DNA of 64,000 bases from Coffea arabica (Eukaryota > Streptophyta > Magnoliopsida > Gentianales > Rubiaceae), in the NCBI RefSeq assembly GCF_036785885.1, contig NC_092326.1, positions 39,456,287 to 39,520,286 on the forward strand, given 5' to 3'. The position numbers were made by a program, and so were the translations under genes. How positions within the stretch are numbered: position 1 is the stretch's first letter; the number at the start of each line of letters is the position of its first letter. The notes below the pieces were generated by a model, which did no database searches, had not been told where the DNA came from, and was given only the letters and a program-made list of their open reading frames with translations. Positions 53,568-64,000 of this stretch are shown here, one piece after another.

Positions 53568-55865
53568 AGAAACAGTTAAAGAAAACAGAACCACCATTAT
53601 CCAGGCCTAGAGTCCTTGCTAAGGATTAAATCTAATCCGTGCAGCCACAACCAAATCAATCAGTATAGGTATGTGATATGGTACATAACGCCCTGCTCAA
53701 CAAGTTATACAAAAAAGCACGAAATTTCCTACATTAAGGGCTCAAGGCTAGGTAAAAGGGAGAAGACCATTTGGAATGATTACCTAAAATTTGATGTCAC
53801 ATATAAGATAATAGCAAGAAGTTTACTGATGCATAGCTACAGAGCAGAGGAAACTTCCAAAGCACAAGATATTATCTAATCATTCTCTAAATTTCAGATA
53901 TAAGCTCTCAAAGTCTGTCCTGCTACAGTTAATCAATCATTTTTTACAAGAAACAGAGATTGTGAGGATGGCTAACACTTTTCAGTATCCAGACTAACAT
54001 CACAAGTAGACATAAAATGGGGAAAGGGACAAAAGTACTCTGATGACAAAAACAAAAACAATATATGCAAGCAACTTGAGATAGTCAATGTAGTTGCACA
54101 AAGTTTGAAAAGCAAAGCAGATCATCAACTGTTGACATCAAAGATCCAAGAATTACAAAGACCATGAAAATATAGAAGTGGATCAAGTTGGTGTCAAAAA
54201 ACAATTCTAGCTACTGCAGTGAAATAGAAATGAAAAGACACAGTGAACAATACGGGTACTCTTTAGCCCTATTCAAGTATAACATCAAAGCTCAGCTGGA
54301 TTAGAAAGAGAGTGAATTTACAAAGTAATTAACCCAAAAAAAGGAAAAAAGAAGAAGAAGAAGAAGAAAACAGTGCACATACATTAAACAGGATTGCTCT
54401 CATAATAATCTAGAACAAGCAGCATAATACACCCACTAACTGACCTTCCTGTAAAGAGGCATTCTCTTTTTCTCCGTCCATGAATTCCTCTCCTCAGCAA
54501 GATCTCTGATTTCCTCCTCCAAAAGCTTCCCTTTTCTCCCAAAAGTATGGTCCAACTCTGCAAGCTTCTCTTCAAGCTTCTTGTCAATTGCCGTAAGCTT
54601 CTCCAACAACACATCATCCCTCTCTTTCATATCATCAAACTCTAAGTTGTCATCATCTTTCTCTCCTTCAATCGTCTCGTTTTCTCTCTCCAAAGCTGCC
54701 TGTTCTGAATGTTCATCAGGGGGCCCTGTTTCCTCCCGTTCAATGACTCCATAATTTTCCGGATTATTAGGATCATAAGCTTCTTTCCACTGCATAAACC
54801 TCATGGCCCTATTTAGCTTCTGTTGTAGAAGGAATTTTTCCTTGCCTTCAGCAACTTTCAGCCGATTCATCAGCTCACCTATCACACGATACTCGGGCCT
54901 CATCTTAAAGTGCTTATCCTCAAACTTGTCAATTCTCCTCATCCATTTAAAGGCATCATCAAGCGTCTCTGCTCAAAGGCATAAAAACCATAATATCAAC
55001 CTTTCTATACTAGATAATTTCCATTCCACAATTTACAATATTAGCCTGTCAATCTAAAGTTTTATCCAACATGCTTCAGCATGGGATGATAAAAACTTTT
55101 TACATTTCACTCTAAAATGAACTACTAGAAGCACACAGATCACCAGGTTTTACATGATTAATGCATGCATATAAAGGAATAAGTGCTTTAACAATGATTA
55201 ATGCATGCATATAAAGGAATAAGTGCTTTAACAAAGATCAAATTTTTACGATATGCCTTCACCAAACCAAGTAAATTTGCACTCAAATTCATAATTCTAT
55301 TCCAAAATATCCGAAATTTGAAATAAGCCGAAAATAATAAAAACCATAGTCAACAAAACTTTCGGAAAAAATGAAGAAAAGGAAAATGTCGCAATAGAAT
55401 AAGCAAATTACGGGCATCGGTGAAGCCCTTGAGAAGCTGTTCATGTCTCTCAAACTTCTCCTCAAAATCATAACACTGCTCCTCCACCTCTTCCATCGAC
55501 CACCTGTCATCGTCGTCGTCGGAGTCTGACTCAGTCATCTCCTCGTACATCTCCGCCTCTCCTCTCAGATTCTCCTTCTCAAGCTTCTCGATCAAGGGCC
55601 CGACGCCCATGAAATCCTCGTCGTCCTCCGCGTCAATGTCGGCCGTGTCCAGCCCCTTTCGCTTCCTCTCGTCCCTCTCCCTCTGCTTGTCCCTCTCCAC
55701 CTCGAACAGTATCCCTTGGATCGCCTTCCGTGTCTGATCCAGCTCCGACGCGGACGAAAAGAGTCGGATGATGGTCGGAGAGGAAGGTCGGGCTGGGAGG
55801 AGACGAGGGCCCGGCCCGGTTATGTGCCGGAGATGGTTGAGGATAAGACGAGACCATTTGCTCAT
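51266..55865 (-). CDS. Mitochondrial small-subunit ribosomal protein uS5 (S5 family)
   Basis: Eight exons: 55865-55412, 54968-54445, 53185-53135, 53048-52941, 51916-51821, 51687-51589, 51507-51448 and 51331-51266, in frame, 485 residues. The N-terminus MSKWSRLILNHLRHITGPGP is basic and hydroxylated like a mitochondrial presequence. Residues about 45-325 form a plant-specific charged extension with acidic runs (SDSDDDDDRW) and a predicted coiled coil (LLEKLTAIDKKLEEKLAELD). The S5 domain then follows: GFDVRLIDVNRTCKVTKGG, VVKYTAMLACGNYHGVVGFA, AKGPAIPIALQKAYEKC, and the C-terminal VYLWPASTRTGMKAGRTVQT and VVGSRNPHNTVKALFKAL. uS5 lines the mRNA entry and decoding region of the small subunit. 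The start is the first ATG of the open frame and carries the presequence. The gene is divergent from the LBD gene, 936 bp between starts. Confidence 0.94.
52437..52451. repeat. Poly-G tract in an intron of the uS5m gene
   Basis: A run of about fifteen G preceded by T-rich and G-rich stretches (52393-52436) lies in the large intron between exons 4 and 5. It is a likely polymorphic, sequencing-difficult tract. Confidence 0.8.
53529..53564. repeat. (TA)n microsatellite in the uS5m intron 2
   Basis: About 17 TA units between the second and third exons. Confidence 0.9.
55154..55233 (+). repeat. Two-copy 40-bp tandem repeat in the uS5m intron 1
   Basis: ATGATTAATGCATGCATATA starts at 55154 and again at 55194, and the two 40-bp units are identical by eye. 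This is a very recent local duplication. Confidence 0.92.
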
Positions 55866-56801
55866 TTTTTTGCTTTCTTTTTTTCTGGGTTCATTTCGTA
55901 GAGGGGTTTAGGGTTCTAGAGAAGGATGGACAGGGAGGGTATAAATTGCAGAAGGGCCCCTGAACTTTGGCTGTTTTCATCCATCCCCCAACTAAATAAA
56001 GGAAGTATTTTTAGAATGAATTTTTATAGATTTTCCAATAAATAACTGTTCTCGTAAATTATTACTCAACTAAAGGCTGTTGTTAGAGAATTTGTAATAG
56101 GAAATGGATATGGTAATCTAGATAGTTTGTTCGATTTACACGTTAAAAATAGTTAATTTGACTTTTGAAAAATCAGAAACTCTTTCCGTAAAATAAAATA
56201 CTTTAAATATCCAAAATTATACTATAAAAACTCTGCTACAGTAAAATTTTTCAAAAATATTCTAAAAAAAACTGATCCAAACGGACCATGGTGTTGTTGC
56301 AACTGCAACAGTGATGGTGGCAATGATACACGTGCTGGCATGCAAAATTTGGTGTATGCATGTTATTGGAGCTAAGCCTAAGATGCACAATACTGAGACA
56401 AAAGAAAGTGGTGTAAAGAAAAGACTTAGACCATGGTCTGGTCTGAATAGAGAGTGGTGTATGCATGCTGTTAGGGAGTTGAACATGCTGGGATTCTTAC
56501 CATTTTTGCATCTCTGAACATGGTTAAGCTTAGAATTTCAATTTACTGGTAACTTTACATCCAAAACTCAATGATTTAAGAGAGTGAAAACTTGGTCTAC
56601 CGGTAACTTTCCTTTAAAAAATCCAAAAAAAAAAAAGTGAAAAACTTTTTTCCATTCATTAGCTTATAAGAACACTAGAATGATTTAGAAGAGAATCTCC
56701 ATTAGATTTTGCTCTTCACACAATAGCAGATTTTGAGAAAGGATCTTGGCAATATCTTGAGGTGGGAAAAACGCAGAAGATATTCTCTGAGGATCTCAGA
56801 A
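55866..56801. promoter_or_regulatory. Shared 5' region between divergent uS5m and LBD genes
   Basis: The start codons of the two divergent genes are 936 bp apart. The stretch is AT-rich apart from its left edge, with no gene and no clear TATA element on either strand. A portion near 56140-56285 (GTAAAATTTTTCAAAAATAT, then TGATCCAAACGGACC) resembles a MITE end of the TTTGGAT class, without a visible partner. Confidence 0.4.
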
Positions 56802-57442
56802 ATGAATTCAAAGAGGTGTGCTGGTTGTAAGTATTTAAGAAGAAGATGCCCTTCCAATTGTATACTCTCTCCTCATTTTCCTCCCAATGATCCTCAAAGA
56901 TTTGCTTGTGTTCACAAAATTTATGGTGCTAGCAATGTTGCAAAGATGCTTCAGGTAACATGTCAATCACATCTTGAGGCAACCAATGTGAAGTTAATCT
57001 GACATTTGCTGTCTTGCAAGTTTCAACAACTGCATGCAAAATCATGTGTTAATGTCTGGTTTTAGCAGAACTTTCTTGTGTATGAGAAAAGACTAATCTT
57101 GATGTGTTTCCCTTGATGATTTTGATAATCAAACAGCAAGTTCCAGTGCAACAACGAGCTGAAGCAGCAAATGCCATGTACTATGAAGCATATTGTCGAA
57201 TCAAAGATCCTGTGTACGGTTGTGTTGGGACGATTGCATTACTGCAGCAACGAATTTTCGATGCTGAATGCCAACTAGCAAAAATTCAAGCAGAGATTGC
57301 AGTCCTTAATGGTCATCGTGAAGCAACACACCAAAATCAGCAAGTTAATGTTGCAACAAGCTCTGCAAACTTCACCTTGGAAAGTGGAGGAGAGGGAACT
57401 TTCTCATCAACATATGACCCTTCAATCTGTCAATTTTATTAG
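56802..57442 (+). CDS. LOB domain-containing protein, LBD23/LBD24-like
   Basis: Plant-specific nuclear DNA-binding regulator. Two exons, 56802-56954 and 57137-57442, joined in phase 0 at the usual LOB intron position after KMLQ, give 152 residues. The C block CAGCKYLRRRCPSNC (CX2CX6CX3C zinc motif, residues 6-20) is intact. The GAS block FACVHKIYGASNVAKML follows, then YYEAYCRIKDPVYGCVG with the conserved DPVYG, then a leucine/isoleucine heptad stretch (LLQQRIFDAECQLAKIQAEI) acting as dimer interface. The short length and MNSKRC start match the LBD23/24 subgroup. An in-frame ATG at 56733 would add 23 residues but does not fit the family. The exact orthologue cannot be fixed without a tree. 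Confidence 0.93.
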
Positions 57443-58941
57443 AACTTTGGGTTATCAAACAAAAGTAGATTTCATCTAGTTTTTTTTTTCTTTCGGGATA
57501 CTATTTTCTTGGTTGTGCATGTGATTAAAAAAGGAAAAAAGATTTTCTTTTATGATTAAGCTTGGAAAGAGTTTCCCATTCCTAGTCTTGAATGGGATTT
57601 CCATGTTTATCTGAGCTTACTGCACTGCATATATTGCAGAATTAGCTTGAACAATTAGTTTTAGCAGCAAAGGGCCAATTCTCTTAAAAAACCTTTTCTT
57701 CCTTCAAGACAGAAGGCAATTTAGAATTATAAGCTTGGTTATCATTCCTTTTTTTTTTTTTTTTAAATCTAGATATTTAGCTTAAGCTTTTCATGTCCTG
57801 GCTGAAATGGGAAGCCATGGCAGTAATAGAATTTTAATGCTCAAGAAACAGAACAAAGTTAATCGCGCATTTGGTTAATTATGGAAGGGTAATAGATCGA
57901 GCCACAGCAACAAAGTTGATTATGGAAGAATTACCTTCTGCAAACCAAATATTTTGAGCCAGTTGATCAGAATTCCTCTTCTGCATTTGGTTCTTCATCG
58001 CATTTTGATTATGCATGAGAAAGTTCTCACTTCTCAAGATATGTTCAGGTCTATACGAGCAGTTTTATGTGTGTGCGTGTATTTTGGGTTAAAGAACTAA
58101 GTTCTTAACCTTCTTTTTATACGAAGATTAACTATCTTCTTCATTAATCTGCATTTTGGAGATAGTAAAATGCATCAAGATTAGTAGATCATGCATATGC
58201 TTGTTTGCACTTGTAGAAATAAAAATATGCTAGAATGAACATTCAAGACATGAAATGAACCCGAACCCGAATTTAACTATCACTGATACAAGAAAATTGC
58301 CAAGTTGGGATCCCAAATTAAATGGTAGTACACTATTACATCAATCAATCAAGAACCTATAATTCTACTAACTTAATGAGACTGATTAGCTCTGATTTTT
58401 TGGAACTCTCAGCCAGGCATTTTGATTTTCACTCTTCCCAGGAAAGCTTCAACCTTGTTCATAATTTTGCCTCCTCAATCCCTTTATCTTCTTGTTCAAA
58501 CAAAGGGAAGTGTGCTGATTGCACGGTTGTTCACTCAGGCCCTTCAGTTCCTCACCAAGGAAATAACAAACACATACCCCATTGCCAAATCTTTGAAAAA
58601 CTGAGGACTCGAACAGCCAATCAGATCTGCACAAGAAGTCAATGCAGTTAACTCATCTCTTTACCAGTTTTGGCACAAAGTCAGGACTGCATTGCCACTT
58701 CCGAACTATATATGCTCCAGAACAATCAAGGCAGTCAGGTATCAGCCATTTCGGTGTGATACCCAACCCTGATGGACCTTGAAGAGACTTCAAGTCTTAT
58801 CTCATAAAGCTCGCATGAATATGCAGCAATTCGAATACCTGCAACCACTTTTCATGAAGCTGTTGCAGCCAATTTAGGGGAAAGCTGGACACACTTTCAT
58901 GCTTTGGTACCTTGCTTTTACCATTTGTAGGAACTGTCAAT
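57443..58941. other. Convergent intergenic region between LBD and the thiouridylase gene
   Basis: The LBD 3' UTR on the left and the thiouridylase 3' UTR on the right. No further gene is supported: frames such as 58322-58651 lack family resemblance. A T-run at about 57749-57764 is the only simple repeat of note. Confidence 0.5.
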
Positions 58942-61900
58942 TCAACATTTAATCCCAGTCAGGCCTCTAGTTTCAGAACCTTCCAAGTCAATCTGCGATT
59001 TTTCCTTTATCTTCACAGGCTTCCCAAGCATCGACTTATCTTCCATTCTGGCAATTTCAAGTGCCTTTGCACAAACAGGGAAACCCTGATCGTCCCATGA
59101 CTCCAAAATTACACCAGAACCAATGCAGATCCTTCCATCATAGAAAGCGGCATACTGCCCAGCCGCCAGACCCTGATCATCTTCAGATAATCTGACAACT
59201 GCTACTATGTCACCACGTTCATCAGCTTCCATTTTCAGGCTGCAATCATAGATAGAAGGGCCATGTCGAACCTAAGAAAAGTTCAGAACCCATTACAAAT
59301 GAGTATGTGAAGGATTTCTGCTTCCAAAAGCACCATAATGTACACTCATCCAATTTGAGCACTACATACGCAATTAAGGCACACAAATCACACTAATCAC
59401 TACCACATTGCAGTATTGCAATCATTGGCATTATCTTCCAGGCAAAAGAAAAATAGTATGGCATGCTGTCAGAGGAGATCTCAACAAACCTCAAGTTGGA
59501 TGTTGGGGAAGATGCTGAAAAAATGCAGTCAGGAAGAATTGAATACTTGGAGCTTTCTTTTGAGGGTCAAAAACACCTCAGAAATGATAATTTATACCAA
59601 GATATTCAATAACAAACAATCATGAAGCTACTTTTAAAGGTCTATGGCTCCAAGATCCTCTCAAAATAATTTTGAGTTTTGCAGTTATCTGGTAATACTT
59701 TTTTCCCTATCCAGGTAATTAGTCAGTCAATCAGGGATTAACAATCATCCAGAAATGCATTGGTCATTGTACCTTGCATTTGAGCTGGTTGACCTGGCTG
59801 GGTGGTGAGCCACTAAGCCATTTGAAAGACCCAACACGGAATAAGCGCCTTTTCTTATCGACTGAGAAGTAGTTTCTGGAGACGAAGACAACGTTATTTG
59901 TAACATCTTTCCCAACAACATACCTATGCAAGAACAAGATGCATGAGAAAGTTGCTAAGTAGAATATCAGCACTCAGGTAAGGACACTAAGATTAACAAA
60001 GGCCAGGTGCAATATCAAAGTAATTATCTCCAGTAGGGCTGCAAACGAACCGAGTCACTCGCGAGCCTCGAGAGTCAGAGTCGAACTTGAACTAGAGCTC
60101 AAAATATTAAGCTCGGCTCGCGAGCTCGAGTATATATATATTTTTTTATTTTTTATTTTAAGTATATATTTTTTTTTATTTTAAGTATATATATTTTTAT
60201 TTTTTATTTTAATAATAAAATTACATATATATCCTTACTATTTTATTATTTATTAAGAAAAAATATTATTTTATTTATTTTTTTAAAAATAAAATAATTA
60301 TTTTTTATTTTTTTCGAGCTCGAGCTCAGCTCGAATCAAGTTGAGCTCAAGCTCGAGCTTTAAATTGTCAGCTCGTTGAGCTCGAGCTCGAACTCGAGTT
60401 TGAATTCAATAAAATTAAGTCAAGGCTCGGCTTGATTAGGCAAAAACTTGACTCGGCTCGGCTCGTTTGCAGCCTATTCTCCAGTAATCTGCACCTTTGT
60501 TATCTCCAGTAATCAGTAACAATTACTAATGCACAACTGAAGTGACCAGCATGAAGTGATGTTTAAAAAGCCATACCAGGGTCCTCCAGGAAGACGTAGA
60601 CCTTGGCGTTGGCCAATTGTATAGAACCAAAATCCACGATGTTTTCCAAGGTAATCCCCTGTTTCAGCCTCCAATATTATACCTTCCTCCTCACCAATTT
60701 GTTTTGCAACGAATTCACTAAACTTTACCTGCACCATGTAGAGTAAAATTGACATAAAGGAAGGTACATAGGTAACCGTACAAGAAAATAATATTAGCTG
60801 GCCTGATGAGAAATATTATTCAAAAATTTCAGCCTGAAAGTGTACACTATGTTCTGAACTTAGAAATAATCCAGATGAAGTGGCAAAGATTGCTATACAT
60901 CAGAAAATGGTCAGTGGAAAGGTACCTTGCCCAGAAAGCATATTCCTTGAGAATCTTTTCTATCCTGATTGGGTAAACAAAAAGCCCTGGCAAGTTTGCG
61001 AACTTCATCCTGCAAACTATTCAGAATAAGAATGAAAACTTTCATCGAAGTTTGCCAGACAAGTTAGAGTTGTTCAGAAAGTGACCAGAGGTATACAGCA
61101 ATAACAAAGAGATGGTTGATGTCATACTAGGCTTAGCCTACCCACAAAAGAAATATCATACAAAACACATAAAATATCCATAGAAAAGGCACCAAACCTT
61201 TGGGATACATCCAAGAGGAAAAACTAGCCGTCTTAGCTGAGATTGTGAGAGATATGATAGGAAGTAGGTTTGATCCTTAACCTGAAAGACGAAAAACCAC
61301 AGATTCAAAAACATGTATACTTACAATATAAGTACATGAAATCTGTAGTGAAGTGTAGACCATCTTAAAATGATGTAGAAGAACGTTATGCCCAACTCTT
61401 CTGTCTAAATGGATGTAACTTTTTTGAATGTCACATGAAACACAATAACTTTTTCATGGGGGGTGACCAAAAACCTGCAATGTTGTTCCACTAATCTACA
61501 ATGTAGCATGTGTGGTAGTAGTTTCACTGTTAAATGTGCACAAACAAGTAATTTGAAAGACATAGCAACAGAATTACAGGAGCCACTTAAGCAGGCATAT
61601 AATCATGTAATGGGAAAAAAATGATCACTTCACAAAGGCAAAGACAGAATTCAATTTACGGAAAATCTGAGCATCAGTTCACCATTTTATTGTCTGCTTT
61701 TAGTAGGAAAAGCACATATTAGGAGGGAGTTAACTGAGACTAAAGCATAACTAAGATGCAGTACATGCCAAGGCAAAGTGCTTGTATAGCAGGTTGCCTA
61801 TGTTGACAATTTTTTGATAACATTATCTTGCTGCCACCAAAGAGAATACAGTTTGTATCACCCACATACCATATCTTTTGACAATTCCAAAACAGAAAAC

Positions 61901-63698
61901 TCATCTGTTTGATCAGCAGATTTGTGAACAACTTTTGCATAATGACCAGAAGCAACAAAGTCAAAATTCATGCCACTGATGGCATCAAGGAATGCACCTG
62001 ATGATAAACGTACATCCTTTAGATAAACCATAAGTACTTAGAAAATCAAACACTGAGTATAACTAGGAACTGGGTAAATCACTGACCAAATTTTATTCGA
62101 GTATTGCAAAGAATATCTGGATTTGGAGTGCGGCCACATCGGTACTCCTCAATAATATAAGAGACCTAAACATGAAACGAACACAGAAAAAGTCACAATA
62201 AAGGAGCAACCAACAGAAATCTATTGTTTAAGTAGGTTAAAAATCCTATAGGAGTAAAAAATTCTAGTTTTGAGAAAAATTTAAATCATACAAGAATAAA
62301 ATAAGTAGCCAATAAAAAATAAACAAATAATGGTAAGCAATTCAATTAGCCACAAACTGCACATACCACATTATTCCAGTATTCATCTGTCAAATGGACA
62401 ACTTCCAGAGGAACATCAACCTGTAGATCCAATTTAGGTGCAGTTTTTTCAGGAATGGTAGGATATTAAGAACTACATGCCTACAAAAAACTAATAAGTA
62501 TAATGTGCCCATGAAAGATGGAACATAATGACACATATTTCAGTTAGGACTTGGTTATGCAATAGCAAAAGTACAAAACAAAGACGAAAACCTGCAGTAA
62601 ACTATTTTTTGTTGATATTAAGTTCTTAGGACATTTACTCAATTGTAAAATGTACTAAGAACTAAAATGATAGAAAAGAAGGAAGTATTACCTGAGCACA
62701 GACAGCTTTAGCATACTTCAAATCATCTTCCCAAGGACATTCAGACCAAAAGTTTTCGAATTCTTCCTAAAAGGAAATGGAATCAAGTCAGATGGCAGCT
62801 TAGTGTGCGCAAACCCAATTTGCTACATAAAGAGTAGGGAACTGCAATTGGGTAGTGAAAGTGTAAAATATTATGGTATGGTAGGGAACCTTTAACAGGA
62901 AATTTGTTCATAAGCATTACATGACTCTTATGTATGAATGACTGTAGCAGATCTTCTTCACTTGAAGCATTGCAAGATAATGAATCTCTTAACTAAAGCT
63001 TAACCCGAAATGTCATACTAGTAGCTCACTCAAGAATTTGACGAAATGCATAACAACTTTCTTCTCCACAGAATTAATACATCCCAAATTCTACAGAGAA
63101 TGTTCAAATGATAATCAGTTCTCTAGACTGTTGAGAATTTCGCCCAAAACTCATTACACACAACACGGAAAAGCTATAAAAAAAAAAACCTGAATTCGCA
63201 GCAAAAGGGAACCATCAATATATTAGTAAAAAAGAAAAAAAAAACAGAGAGAGAGTAGTATAAAAAAGAAAAAAAATGCCCAACGTGAAACCAAATTTTG
63301 AGGTAGAAAGCAGTGCAAGAATGGCCAGCGAGATGGAGGAGGCGAAGGGCAACGCTGCTGTCGACTCCACCACTGAGGAGAACGGCGATTTTGAGAGGCT
63401 TTTTGTGCGGCATAGAGCAAGAAAGATAACATTTGGGGTCGATGAAGATGCTTTTGTTGGGGGTGTTAATCTCCTTCTGAACGATATTAACATCACTGCT
63501 ATTAGCAACGGTGCAAAGGGGTGCTAGAAGGGAAGCAGCAGATGGTTTGGCGGTGGTTGATAGCAAATGACGAAAAGGGAATTTGGGCATGGGGTTTGAG
63601 AAAGTGAAGAAGAGGCTATTGGAGAGACTTCTTTGGATTGAGGATTGGAGAGTGAAGGAGATTGCAGAACCCATTGAGGCTGCAGTAATTCTTAACAT
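58942..63698 (-). CDS. tRNA-specific 2-thiouridylase (MnmA/MTU1 family), organelle-targeted
   Basis: It thiolates the wobble uridine (position 34) of Lys, Glu and Gln tRNAs, using ATP and a persulfide sulfur. Ten exons: 63698-63285, 62766-62692, 62420-62367, 62165-62087, 61997-61870, 61281-61198, 61009-60926, 60728-60577, 59923-59773 and 59271-58942, in frame, 516 residues. The PP-loop SGGVDSS is at residues 109-115. [11 protein letters not shown] carries the first catalytic Cys at about 201, and DSQGICF the second at about 302. [21 protein letters not shown] and LPGGPWYVVGKDV are family signatures, and the C-terminal beta-barrel domain follows. The N-terminal 90 or so residues are Ser/Arg-rich and acid-poor, as in mitochondrial presequences; bacterial MnmA lacks this part. 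The start could be [12 protein letters not shown] at 63698 or the Met nine codons in. A hAT-like MITE sits in the intron between exons 8 and 9. Confidence 0.95.
60034..60476. mobile_element. hAT-like MITE with TAGGGCTGCAAACGAACC ends in the thiouridylase intron 8
   Basis: The left end TAGGGCTGCAAACGAACCGA and the reverse complement of the right end, TAGGCTGCAAACGAGCCGAG, are matching inverted termini. The flanks ATCTCCAG (60026-60033) and TTCTCCAG (60477-60484) are an 8-bp target duplication with one mismatch, as for hAT transposons. The outer arms are rich in GCTCGAGCTCG words and the 443-bp centre is AT-rich. It is non-coding and clear of the splice sites at 59923 and 60577. Confidence 0.9.
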
Positions 63699-64000
63699 TA
63701 TTGTTTATTGCATGTAGTGAATACTGATGCTGGAGATGGATGGATGGAGCGTCGAACTAAGTACTAGCTTTTACGCCGGGAAGAGAGTCGGGGAAGGATA
63801 ATCGCCCGACCGAACACATACATACTCGCATCAAGACTGAATGCTGAACTAAACTAAAACTCTTCGATACTTAAATTATTGATTCGACTTGATAAGAGTT
63901 TGTTTAAATTAATTTAATTCAAATTAATTAATCATATTTTTTTTTATGTTTGATAATTTTTAAATTCAATAAAAAATTTCTTCAACTTGGATTCAGCAAA
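63699..64000. other. 5' flank of the thiouridylase gene
   Basis: Presumed promoter and 5' UTR on the minus strand, then AT-rich DNA to the window edge. No TATA element or other gene is evident. Confidence 0.4.

Overview
The window is nuclear DNA of a flowering plant, almost certainly a eudicot. Genes are split by AT-rich introns with GT-AG borders, the intergenic DNA is full of small non-autonomous transposons and TA microsatellites, and every recognisable protein is closest to a plant family. I see no prokaryotic operon, CRISPR array, phage or virus, and I could not fix the species; the repeat style would suit a woody asterid, but that is a guess.

Layout: (1) 1-2505 (+), C-terminal half of V-ATPase subunit H, running in from the left. 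(2) 4188-8430 (-), seven-exon HAD-superfamily phosphatase, convergent with VHA-H. (3) 9460-9975 (-), a lone RNase H-like ORF of retroelement type. (4) 10386-14091 (-), two-exon folate-biopterin transporter (FBT7-like), with a decayed second copy of its first exon inside its intron. (5) 14838-20323, a nested transposon cluster: a relic hAT-like element, a large foldback with polypyrimidine/polypurine arms, a tandem duplication of about 1.4 kb, and a long-inverted-repeat Mutator-like element carrying a second Mutator-like MITE. (6) 20811-37658 (+), fifteen-exon cohesin kleisin (SYN4/RAD21.3 type). (7) 38599-41825 (-), a decayed GH1 beta-glucosidase relic of BGLU42 type. (8) 43392-48744 (-), ten-exon o-succinylbenzoate-CoA ligase (AAE14). 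(9) 51266-55865 (-), eight-exon mitochondrial ribosomal protein uS5. (10) 56802-57442 (+), two-exon LOB-domain regulator (LBD23/24-like). (11) 58942-63698 (-), ten-exon tRNA 2-thiouridylase (MnmA/MTU1 type).

The genes are independent housekeeping or regulatory loci, not a pathway cluster. VHA-H serves endomembrane acidification, the kleisin chromosome cohesion, AAE14 phylloquinone synthesis, and uS5m and the thiouridylase organellar translation. From memory, FBT7 and the uS5m gene are neighbours in Arabidopsis (At1g64890/At1g64880); here they lie about 37 kb apart with SYN4, the BGLU relic and AAE14 between them.

I found no convincing undescribed system. The most informative non-genic structures are the nested transposon block, the intronic exon-1 copy in FBT7, the BGLU42 relic with three GC splice donors, and four young insertions with recognisable target-site duplications (19776-20214, 26442-27087, 49613-49835, 60034-60476). 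All exon joins were read by eye from reading frame, splice dinucleotides and family knowledge; no alignment was run.
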